Made by a program: the position numbers and the translations under genes. Below, piece by piece: positions 48,896-59,305 of a stretch of 64,000 bases of DNA. Below the pieces are notes generated by a model. The model ran no database searches. It was given only the letters and a program-made list of their open reading frames with translations, and was not told the origin of the DNA. The stretch comes from Polytrichum commune (taxonomy: Eukaryota > Streptophyta > Polytrichopsida > Polytrichales > Polytrichaceae), in assembly GCA_950295325.1 (NCBI GenBank), contig OX485806.1, positions 25,980,001 to 26,044,000 of the forward strand. The letters are read 5' to 3'. Each line of letters begins with the position of its first letter. The first letter of the stretch is position 1.

Positions 48896-49463
48896 GTGGC
48901 TTATGTAGAGGTAGGGGAGTCTAAAATTTACAAAAGTAAATTTGTTAGTAAGTTGAATGGCAATCCAATTTTATCTAAAGATCGATTGACTCGGATTAAG
49001 GTTGGCACATTATATATGAAGTCTAAACTCCTTACCACCGCAAATCATGTTACTATGTTAAATCTTGGTTGTTATTGTAGAGTGTCTTTTTTTAACACAC
49101 CTGAAGCTAGAATTGTCAAAAAACATCGTAGTCCCAACCAAAAAAAAAAAAAAAAAAAAAAAACTCCAATCAAGGTTTGGTTTGTTGGGAGGGTTTATAA
49201 AATGCATAGAAAATTTGGTAATTATTGGCTAGAGTATAGAGATCCAATTGACTTGATGGACCATCCATCAAACATGGAGATTGGTTCATGTTGGTATCAA
49301 AGGAACCAACAATAAGTGGACTTATGATCTTATGGATCATTTGATGGTAGATTCAGAAACGATAATGGAATTAGCTTCAATGACATATATTGTAGACTTA
49401 GATGCTTATGAGTTACATCCAATGGATGAAAAAGCCTTCGGTGACTTTCTTAATGAATGCTAA
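48896..49463 (+). pseudogene. Decayed ORF of unknown family with a poly-A interruption
   Basis: The first frame (48896-49315) runs through a 25-base A tract (49140-49164) coding lysines, then VWFVGRVYKMHRKFGNYWL. It then shifts at about 49285 into a second frame (to 49463) with YDLMDHLMVDSETIMELAS and ELHPMDEKAFGDFLNEC. The two halves look like one protein with a frameshift. I do not know the family. Its position among repeats suggests a mobile-element accessory protein. Confidence 0.4.
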
Positions 49464-50203
49464 GGTTTTACATTATACACATGATAGAGGTTCATTATTA
49501 TTCTTAGGTTGTCCTTAGGTTGATGACTATATACCAATGTCAAAAAATTTACGTACACATATTTGTCAATTGTAGTTTTATCATTGAAATCGTACATGTG
49601 TTTCTTAATTTTACCCAAAAAAACCTTATATGTAAGGGGGGTTTTAGAATGTGTTGCAAATGCATGTAGTTTTTGGTTTTCAATGAAAGGTACACCCCCG
49701 GGATCAGCAAGGGAAGCGGTTGTGAGTTAACTTCCTAAAACCCTTCCATAGACCGCTTATATTGTAGAGTCAAAGTTTACTCCCGGGAATTCACAGCAAC
49801 TTAACAGAAACTAAAGAGTCACAAGCCATAAAATAATCTATTCACTCTTCAAATGCATACACATCACAAAAATGAACCAGGTGAGAGATGTACATGAAAT
49901 GTGGAAAATTGAAGGGCACGAGTATTGATAGATTTACATTGAGGATTTGCATCAAATTAAATTTACAAGAATGATCGATCTGAACTCTGCTGCAAGAGAG
50001 AGTTGAGACGTGAGACTCTATATGTACATGTGTAGGTAGCTGCCGCATCCCTCACCGCGGGGTATCATCGTACTAAACTCTCCGACACCCAATGTCCAAG
50101 TATAAGCTTGCAAAACCAAATCTCAACAGTCTACTTCGCCAAACCCTCTGAATGTGGTCCATCACAGGTTATACTTAGATAATCCCATCAATGATGGTCT
50201 ATC
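49464..50203. other. Intergenic DNA downstream of copy C
   Basis: No gene was recognised. It includes the presumed 3' region of copy C. Confidence 0.45.
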
Positions 50204-50970
50204 TTAATACATGGCGGTCGTACCCGTCGTTGTCCTACGCCTTCCGGCGCCACCAAGGTTGTTCCGAATGCGACGGATGTAGAACAAAGGGTTGATGTAG
50301 TTGAATCTTGCCCTGGTTTTCGCCTTCTCATATCCCACGGGATGCGTCACTTTGTTCTTCTTCCAGCGCAATCTCGTCATAGGGTTGTACCTGCACCAAC
50401 ACAAAACAAACAAAGAATATATATGTCAACAAACTTATTTTCAAGGAACAAAAACAATTCTAGCGTTCACGATATGCTATGCAAAAGATCAAACATAATC
50501 AGTTATTTGATCGTCGGTTAAATAAATGAAGAATTTGTCAAATGGAAGTGTTCCTTTAAGTGCGTTCATGCGCCATCTTGCCTTAGACAACGTCAACAAA
50601 CTTATTATCAAGAATCATAACGAAAGTTGCTTCGGACATAAAATCAAGCGTTCGCTGTATGCAATGAATCAAGTATGTTCAGAAATCGGTCCTTGGTTGA
50701 GGGTTTTTAAATCTGTCAAATGGAAGTGTTCATGTGCCAGGAAGCGTCAACAAACTTATTCAGGAATCGACGAGAGTTGCTTCGGGGATAAAATCAAGCG
50801 TTCGTGGTCAGCAACGAATTTAGGAATTTCAAGAAATACATCTTTGGTTTAGAAAATTTGGAATTCTGTCAAATGGAAGTGTTCATCTACCTGTTCATGC
50901 GCCATCTTGCGGTAGCCCGCGGGTGAGATGCGGTCTGCACATCGGCATCAGCACGTCTCAAGGCGTCCAT
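50204..50970 (-). CDS. Small two-exon basic protein family, copy C (intact)
   Basis: Exon 1 is 50970-50891 (80 bp, ending AACAG before GTAGAT). Exon 2 is 50390-50204 (after GTGCAG, ending TAA). The 500-bp intron splits an arginine codon. The product is 88 residues: MDALRRADADVQTASHPRAT, then ARWRMNRYNPMTRLRWKKNK, VTHPVGYEKAKTRARFNYIN, PLFYIRRIRNNLGGAGRRR, and a short threonine-rich tail. It is strongly basic, with no cysteine, signal peptide or membrane span. The start is fixed by conservation in all four copies. Function is unknown; the charge hints at nucleic-acid binding. Its ATG lies 118 bp from that of a divergent gene at 51089. Confidence 0.82.
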
Positions 50971-51088
50971 GGCTTCAAAGCACTATATGGATTGTGCGAT
51001 CCAACTAACACTATTCACTTTCTCGAAAGCCGATTCAATACGCGAAGGGACACCTACAGTCCGGCAAGCTCGAGAAACAATGTAAACG

Positions 51089-51415
51089 ATGTCTGAAACC
51101 GAACTCAAGGTGATATTGGTAGCGAAGCGGATGAATGCTGTGATGAGTAGACCTCTTCGGTCGGACCTTATAGGGCGAAATGGCTACGTTCCAGAGGCAG
51201 AGGAAAGTGAAGACGTGGAAGGAAGACAAGTGGCACTTCTCGTGGCGGGTTCCGATTGGCCCGAGCTAAAAGAGAGACGCCGCCAGATCATGACCACGTG
51301 GGGAGATGATCTGACGTGGCTGTATACAGGTGGCAGCGTCAGACTCCCTCAATTGGTGAGATATTTGACTGAGGGTGTGCGGGCCAGGGCCAAGTTAGAT
51401 TTCTTGCTCTTTAAG
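51089..51415 (+). CDS. First exon of an unknown gene, divergent from copy C
   Basis: An open frame of 109 codons from ATG at 51089 ends at TTTAAG before a GTAATC donor. Beyond the donor the frame degenerates into a poly-leucine/phenylalanine stretch, as expected for an intron. The peptide is charged, with MSETELKVILVAKRMNAV at the start and LKERRRQIMTTWGDDLTWL and LPQLVRYLTEGVRARAKLDF later. No family was recognised and no downstream exon was identified. Confidence 0.5.
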
Positions 51416-52680
51416 GTAATCGCACATCAATCTCTGTGTAAATGCAATTACTATATTATAACACATAACTTCTTGTTCTTGTTCTTGTTCTTGTTGTTGG
51501 TTAATTTGACATGGTAATTAACATCAGAGACCTTGAATTAATTCAATGCGATCAATTTGGAATGAATTAAGCATAAATTTATGGGCACACGTTTTTATTT
51601 TTCCCTTACACCTAAGTAATATTGATTTTCAGAGGTAGAGCTGAAGTTAATGCATTGAACATTTGATTTATAACTTTGATTTACTCTATGAGAAACAACT
51701 GTAATAGATTATGTGAATGTTTCGTTGATTACCCATGAGTGAATGTTCACAACACCTACCAAAGTGGAGCGCGAAGCAAGAGAAAGGAGGGTGAAAATGT
51801 TGAATATTGTTGTAGAGCTTAGTGATTTTTATTTCTAGAATACGTAACTTCTAAATTGGGCTAAGACTCGTAGAGACCCCAAATAGTCTAGTAACCTTAC
51901 ATTGGGATAAGTTAGCAAACAATCTAATAAGGGGGTTGATTTAAATCCCTACTCCGACAGTTGATGTTAGGAAACCAAACCGCTATCCACCGTCTCCTCC
52001 ATTGATCTCTTCTCACATGTTATCATGTAAGTTATTAAGATATGCGGGTGCTATTTGGTTAACTTTTTCCTTGCTCTTCATCTTCTCTTGATTGGGTTTA
52101 TGTCTTCAAATTCAAGTTAATGCACTAGCGAAACCATGATGGAACATCCACAAAAATTAGATTGAAAATTGGACCTCCCATGAGTTAGTAATGGTTATTG
52201 CAAGTGCATGTTTGTTGAATCTTCCTTAAGTACATACACAAGGGTCCTCCAAATTTATGTTCACTATTGAATGTAAAGTACTTAATTAAAATTTGAAGAT
52301 GTACTCCAGTCTCTTTTACACATGTATCTTTATGGTGTTTGTTTCTTTATCCTCACCTAACCACACACCAATCAAATATAGGTGTCCGATTAAGAAAAGT
52401 AACCGAATAACACCAGCATGGGTACCTTAGGGCCATCATCACTTGGCCTGCTAGCCTTTGAATCTAATTTCTGCTATGGAGAAAGTTTCGATACAGACTC
52501 AAGCGCCCCCAACAAATACAGTTCTAGAAATATCGCCCCACATTTCCGGTGGGTCCCACCCAGCCAAGTGGCACAATCTTTGCCTCCAAAGCACTCTCAC
52601 CACCTGTCAATGCCACGTCGACCCGCCACATGTCCCCTTCCTGTGTGGTCAGCCTCATCAAAGCCCCTTTGAGACGTTGA
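51416..52680. other. Intergenic or intron DNA
   Basis: No exon was recognised. A piece at about 52340-52400 (CACCAATCAAATATAGGTGTCC) resembles MULE interior sequence near 4290 and 24690, so it is partly transposon-derived. Confidence 0.4.
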
Positions 52681-52685
52681 GACCA

Positions 52686-52694
52686 CCATAAAAG
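52686..52694 (+). promoter_or_regulatory. TATA-like box for copy D
   Basis: CCATAAAAGG lies about 200 bp upstream of the copy D start codon and is followed by a leader with CT repeats. The spacing is like that of copy B. Confidence 0.45.
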
Positions 52695-52885
52695 GAGAGC
52701 ACTGTCTGTCCGAAACACACAATCATCTGAACCCTACACATCCTCTCATCTGCATACTAGCTTTGCATCTTCCAAAAGTGTGATCAGTGAGTTTTGTTAG
52801 CTTACATATCTCTCTCTCTCCCAGTGCGAAACAGCATTCTTCTGTTGGGATCATCACAAAACTCTTGTGCATTCGGCTCGACAAA

Positions 52886-53639
52886 ATGGACGCTCTAAGG
52901 CGCGCAGATGCCGATGTGACCACAGCTACTCACCCACGAGCGACTGCCAGGTGGCGCATGCAGAGGTATAATTAGTTGATACTCAGTTTCAAGTTCAATG
53001 CCTGCTTGATGAACTCCAATAGCATGTTGGGTCTGTTAGCTTATACACCAAATGCGTTCTTGTGCATCTCAACAATCCATCGCAACTGCCGACGCAAAAT
53101 GTGTTGAAGGGAATCGAATTGGTAGCCAGTTGTCCCAAAACCGCAATCAAAAGTTCTATGATTGGCGACGAAGTAGAATTTATATATGCGTTCTCTCACT
53201 GAATAAGTCGTGTGTTTTTGCCTTGATTACCCACACTATACTCACTCGCAATAGACAGGTCACGATGACAGACAATTTCAATGGACAAATTGTAGTGTTA
53301 GTATATTGTAACTATTTCAACGTGCTTTCAGTTGTAGTACAGATTTTGGTGTCCAGTTAGCATCCTTCTTCCCAAATCTGGTTAGAAGATTTGATGATGA
53401 GCTCGCCTTAATTTTTTGGCACATAGAATGGTGTGACTCTAATTTGTGTTTCCCTGTGCAGGCACAACCCCATCTCTCGGTTGCGGTGGAAGAAGAATAA
53501 GGTGACCCACCCTGTGGGATATGAGAAGGCCAAGACTAGGGCGAGGTTTAATTATGTGAACCCCCTCTTCTACATTCGCCGTATCCGGAACAACCTTGGT
53601 GGGGCTGGTCGGCGGAGGACCACAACCGTTGCATACTAG
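52886..53639 (+). CDS. Small two-exon basic protein family, copy D (intact)
   Basis: Exon 1 is 52886-52965 (80 bp) and exon 2 is 53462-53639, with a 496-bp GT..AG intron (donor GTATAA, acceptor TGTGCAG). The joined frame is 85 codons plus stop. The sequence runs MDALRRADADVTTATHPRAT, ARWRMQRHNPISRLRWKKNK, VTHPVGYEKAKTRARFNYVN, PLFYIRRIRNNLGGAGRRR. It differs from copy C mainly at the ends and by conservative changes, which suggests selection on protein sequence. Intron phase and exon 1 length are identical in C and D. No known domain was recognised. It lies 1.9 kb from copy C in the opposite orientation. Confidence 0.85.
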
Positions 53640-55280
53640 ATGTGATTGAAGCCTTCTAGCATGCACATATACTTACTGGGTTGTCATTTGAGGGTTCCGT
53701 GGATGAGTTTCCGGATCCTCCAATGAGTCGGACAGATTGTACATACATGGAATGAAGAAGTTTTTTGATTTGCAGGTGTAGACAAAGTTGCACTTCAGGT
53801 CTGCAACAAATATACTTTTAACACTATAGTTTTCTATAGATGTAGATAAGAAACCATCTAGTTGTGACATTGATTCTTTCAGCTTTCACAGCTTACCCTT
53901 GAGATTAGTGGGTACTTTTATATTCAAGGCCATGACCTTGGTTCTGTAATTATTCACAGTATATGCCAATGAAACATGTCAAGTGGCTTGATTTTAACAA
54001 GTTTCTCTTGTCAAAATGTAACACTTGCATTTTGAGATGAAAAGCAATTTTCATACTATAGTAGCCTTTATGTTGCATTTTATGGCCACTCCAAAATAGC
54101 ATGCTGATGAAAAAATAATTGCTAAGTCATCAGGAGTATAAGGTAGAGGGTATAAAACCCACACCCCACCCAAAACCAACACCTATAAACACCTCCCAAT
54201 CACCAACACTCTACTACGTATACCTTAAAGCATTCCCCATGGTGCAGGAATGTATGGGCCCATGGAGTGACGCTTTTAGGTGCCATTAGTGGCGCCACCT
54301 CATAGCAGCCTCCACTACCTTCATGTAGGGTAGGTAATGGGCTCCACTCTATCTCCGGGTTGGTTCAAGGTGAGTTTAGGATGGCTTGTCAATGCCTATT
54401 CTAGCCATTCTATACACTACAAGGGGAGGGGTTATAGACATTTTATTCACAAAGTCACAGAGGTAGGCCCACAAAGCACAAAGGGAGTTGGTACCCATGA
54501 TGCAAGGTGATGGTTTTGCAAGCGAACTAGGTGGGATCATGGAGGTGGCCATGTGGCTTTGCACACAGTTACTAGTTGGTCTTTGATCTAGCTTGGATCT
54601 AGTACCCAACTATGTTGTATTGATTCTAGGCAATGAAGGTGGGGATCCTCACCATATGCAAGGTTGTCATACACGGGGCCTATATATTGGTTCAAGGAAG
54701 CTAGTGGTTTTGACTTTGAATATTCATCAAATATATAATTGAGGCTAAAAAACACTATATTCGTTAAATTGAGACTTTCTCTAGTCTCAAATTAATATAT
54801 GGATCAAACAACATTCCGTGTTCCGAAACTATATTGCGAACAATCTCAAATATATTATATGTTCTAATATCCCAAATCTATTATGTGTGGACATAAGCAC
54901 ATATGGTAGAGCACTCAACACCAACCTCATCAACAAAAACACTTTGGGTAGAGCACTCCAAACTAGTTTCACCCAAGAAACATATAAAATGATTTCTATT
55001 ATTAGCATGGTCAATAAAATATAGACATTGCAACATACAAAGTGCATGCAATAAATGCATATTTCTTCAATGGAAAATTTAGTCCCAAATTTAATAAAAA
55101 ATGAACTTCACAATTGTATTGAAATATAGTAAATGGATATTCATCCAACCCCAAACAATATAGCATTCGCAAGTTCTACCCAAACTTTGCCCCAAGTTTG
55201 AGGAGCACACATATGAGTAATATATATTCGTCGAATTACTGTTTACACTATAATCATGCTAACACAATCCTACCAACTTC
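53640..55280. other. Intergenic DNA
   Basis: No gene was recognised. It includes the copy D 3' region and AT-rich repeats; TTGGGTAGAGCACTC-like words occur at 54905 and 54945. Confidence 0.45.
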
Positions 55281-58200
55281 TCATTCAACGTGGGTTGCTT
55301 CTTCTGCGATCCGAGCAAGGTTGTCTTTTGCAAAAGTTATGTACTTTTGAGGGATGGACACTGATCCACTATGATTTTTCCGTGGTTTCCATGCTATGAA
55401 TATGGAATCTGTATCTACCCAAGATGGACCGTGCTCAGAATCCACCTTCCACCGAAAGTGTTGGTTTGTATCCCAGCCTGTATAATGCCGAACAACATCT
55501 TCATTCCGTGTTGTCGGTCGGTAGTACTCTACTTGTATTTGTCGAAAATGAGGGCTGGAAGATACAAAATTTGGATTGGACAAAGCTCTTGCCACCCACA
55601 CTGGCTTTGCATATGTCTCATGTCCAGGACGCAAAATGAGCATATAACCTTCATGACAATCCACTGCAATGCGGAAAGATAGTGGGAGATGTTAACTAGC
55701 AGGCCCAACGTAATGGTCGTCCATATCAAACTCCTCACGAACCTCTCCATTACTCAAAAGACTAGCCTCCAAAGCTTGTACATCGATACGAGTTTGTGGC
55801 CAAAATCCGTGCCTCAAAGTATGAGGGCTATCTTGGTGGAGGTCTGCCAAGGCCGCACGAACACGTGTCCAATAATGTATCCAACTCCCATAACGATGCC
55901 AACATGATCCGCCAACATCCGCTATCTTCAAACTCTCCCAATATTGAATGAAGCCTGATATACCTTTCAAAATATCCTCCAAATTCTTCATGGCTATTGG
56001 CTTGCAAGGCCTAGGCTCTCCATCCGGTAACATGGTCTTCCCATCCGCATCCACGCACCACACAAGGAGACCCTCTGGCGGGCTCCAGTCTTGTGTCGTG
56101 CACAACAACTTGTATTGCATGGCCGGGACACCATCGTCACGCATGTAGAACCGGAATTGTTGTGCCTTCGTATGGCCAATCAATCGATGAGCTCCACTTC
56201 GAATATAAGGTTCTATAAATGCCTTGAAGTCTGGCACCTCCTCAATCATATGGGGGATGACGGGAACATTCTCCAAATCCATGTACGACTTCATCAATAA
56301 CGGGATTGTAGGAAAATCCTCCTTCCGCAACTTCATGCTCCACCGTCCAAAAGATGCATCAATATCGTCGTGCGTGTGGCCTACCAATAGGAAGGACACA
56401 AAAACCTCCTTGAAAATGCCTTTCGCAACCAACAACGACCAATATGCAAATACATATCTACTTTTATTGTCCTTGGCACAATTGTCCAATTGGACACGCA
56501 AAGTGGGGGGCAACTTCTTGGCTATCACGGGTTCACTGGGTGGTTCGGGCAACGAATGCAAGCATACATCTTTTCCATCCATCACTGCTTCATATAAAGG
56601 TGTTGAACCCGTATTTTCAAATAACAATCCTGAAGAATAGGCTGGCGGTTTCTCTAAATCACGCAAAAGCCTTGCAAATGACCCTATCGTGTGGTTTGAA
56701 TCTGCTGGATACAAATCAAGAGCATAATGGGCAAACTTGACATCACCGTGTCCATGTGCAATCATTCCTACAATGCCAACCCAAAGTGATTAGTATCTAT
56801 GTATGTCTAAATCGTTTTGAGTGAATCAATGTTCTCAAGTACATCACATAATAAAATACAACAATATTTAGGGTATGTCAACATTGTTTCGAAGATCACC
56901 TGTAACCGATACAGGCAACTTAAAAAACCCATCCGTGGCCTTGATTCGTTTTGCAAAACATGGGGAGGCTGTCTTGGCATGGTCCATTTTGTCATGGATG
57001 ACCGTAAGAACTTCCAAGGGCCTGGAGATGGACAACGCTCTATTTGTGTAGTAATCATTACGGTGTGCCTCTTGCATGTTTACGTGCTTGAAATAGTTCA
57101 ATTGATGCACCGCAAACGACTCGGTACCCGTGTGTGCATCCCGAAGGCGCTTCAACTTCTCGCAATTAGAGCACCTTGCAAATTTGTCCCCTCGTCTTTT
57201 TGTAATGTATTCGCTGAAGTTTGCTTTCTTGATTGCACTCAATTTTGACGATGAAATTGGCTCCAACCCAATCTTCTCCCCAACTGCATTTACATCCAAC
57301 AATATGTCTTTCCATTTTGTGCCTGTGGGAAGAACTTTCTCCACAACCTTTTCACCAGTTGTGAGTGTGCGTGTTTTGTGCGGCATTGCATCGGCAAGTG
57401 GGACAATTATGGTTGCTAGAGTGGCCGTTGCTTGCCTTGTTGCTTCCCTAGGTTTCTTTAAACCCACGTTCCCATGGTGACGGGACCGGCGGCCTTCCTT
57501 GGCATAAGCAGCTTGTCTATAAAAGTCCGCTTTCGACACACCATGAATGGTGTACCATGCCTTGCAACACACGTCTATGCTCTCAATGGTGATGACCTTG
57601 CGACCCGCCCCATTCACATGTATCGCCCTATGCACATCAAGTTTTTTGGTGGATCTTAGACGGAAATCACCAAGCCACATTTCTTTGCGGATGGCCAACA
57701 ATTTATCCCGGGGAAACAATTGGCAACAACGATGCACACAACAATCCTTTGTGGCAACTTCTCTAATGGACTCCTCCTCGAGCAACCTTTGACGTTTACA
57801 ATCAGTTGCAGACGGAGCAGGACGTGCCAATGTATCGTACTTTCTTTGACCCTTGCGTGGCCGCATGTTTGATTGCTGCTCTTTTTGGATTTGCAAGTGT
57901 CGTTGCTCATGTTCACACAAGGAAACACCATCAATCGTGACATTCCTCAATGGCCACCTCCGGAGGGAGAACCTATGAGTGGGATCCACCTCGGAATGAA
58001 CGAGCGACTCCAATATGACAACCCCAACGTCCTCGGTGCCAAGCGGGTTTTCATCAATGCAATCTTGTGGATGGGTGTTGCGACAAATCCCCTCCGCCAC
58101 AACAACTCCACTGTCATTAAGAAGTACCACCTCCAAATTCACCCATGAAGCCCTTGAGAGTCCCGTACATTCAGCAATGGGACATTGCGGTACGGAAGGC

Positions 58201-58361
58201 GAAGGTAAATCCAAATGATCTTCATCTGCACTGTCAGCCAAAGTATCCTCCCCGACAATGTCTATCTCATCCTCAGATGCAGATGGCCAAGTGGCCATAT
58301 CTTCAGATGACCAATCCCCTCTTTCACTAAACCCATTCATTCTGCCTACACACATGAACAT
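55281..58361 (-). CDS. Large DUF7869-like protein (possible transposase-derived)
   Basis: Exon 1 (58361-56900) encodes an acidic N-terminus (WPSASEDEIDIVGEDTLAD), a basic linker, and a cysteine-rich motif (CCVHRCCQLFPRDKLLAIRK) near residue 210. A CxxC pair (CSNCEKLKRLRDA) lies near residue 420. It ends at ACAG before GTGATC and joins in phase to exon 2 (56767-55692) after TGTAG. Exon 2 carries RVQLDNCAKDNKSRYVFAYW and FLLVGHTHDDIDASFGRWS, the LDNC and GHTH-DID motifs I associate with plant DUF7869 proteins and which resemble an RNase H fold. Exon 3 (about 55670-55281) holds the C-terminus. The last intron is short or misplaced (unresolved). Total is about 970 residues. Whether this is a host gene or transposase is unclear; no terminal repeats were found. 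Confidence 0.65.
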
Positions 58362-58554
58362 TGAACCTTATCAAGAAACCACAAAAATTGTAGGTTCCAA
58401 CCGAATAATATAAAAACCATTTTTTATATATACAATATTGCAAATACACAGTGTTCATACATGTTCATATGAATGCTATGCCATTGGCTTTGTAAAGGTT
58501 TGGGTTGGCCAGTGGACACACTATCATTTAGAGCCCATCCACACGGTGGGTTTG

Positions 58555-59305
58555 GGTTTGGGTCGACCTACCCAAACCTTGTGGCACGATGGGATCATGG
58601 TCATCCAGACTCCATCCAAACAGTGGGGATAAATTGGGTCGACCGACCCAAACCTTTTCGCAAGATGGGTTTAGGCTCATAACAGAGAGCACTGACACAC
58701 TGGGGATGGATTGGGTAGACCGTCCTAAATTATGTAAGGGCAATGGGATGTGTCAAACCTAGTACATGCCCACTGTGGGATAAGGTTTGGGTCGACCGAC
58801 CCAAACCTTATAGGGCAGGAAGGGCTCAAAGTCCACCCTAGTACCTGCCTCACGTGGGGGTGGGTTTGGGTCGACCGACCCAAACCTTGAGGGGTAAGAT
58901 GGACTCCGTGTCCACCCTAGTACCTGCCTCATGAGGGTATAGGTTTGGGTCGACCGACCCAAACCTTGAGGGGTAAGATGGACTCCGTGTCCACCCTAGT
59001 ACCTGCCTCATGAGAGTAAAGGTTTCGGTCGACCGACCCAAACCTTGAGGGACAAGATGGACTCCGTGTCCACCATAGTACCTGCCTCAGGAGGGTATAG
59101 GTTTGGGTCGACCGACCCAAACCTTGAGGGCCAGGATGGGCTCCTTGTCCACTCTAGTACCTGCCTCACGAGGGGATAGGTTTGGATCAAGCTGAAACCC
59201 GCCCACACTAGTGGAGGGGTTTGGGTCGACCGACCCAAACCTGATCAGGGTCAGGCTGAAACCCGCCCACAGTAGCGGAGGGGTTTGGGTCGACTGACCC
59301 AAACC
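58555..59305. repeat. 79-bp satellite carrying a conserved dyad
   Basis: About ten units each contain GGTTTGGGTCG, two bases, then CGACCCAAACC. Exact 79-bp spacing holds for dyads at 58784, 58863, 58942, 59021 and 59100. Further dyads are at 58555, about 58631, about 58704, 59218 and 59282. The rest of the unit contains CCTAGTACCTGCCTCA. The array starts about 190 bp upstream of the DUF7869-like gene start. Open frames across it are repeat artefacts. Confidence 0.93.

Noticed and set aside
55371-57480. Plus-strand ORFs opposite the DUF7869-like gene
   Set aside because: Antisense shadows of the long minus-strand exons, which carry conserved motifs and in-phase introns.
58528-59302. Chain of minus-strand ORFs of 63-76 codons (MGRSTQT...)
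   Set aside because: They arise from the 79-bp satellite, whose period is not a multiple of three, and simply repeat with it.
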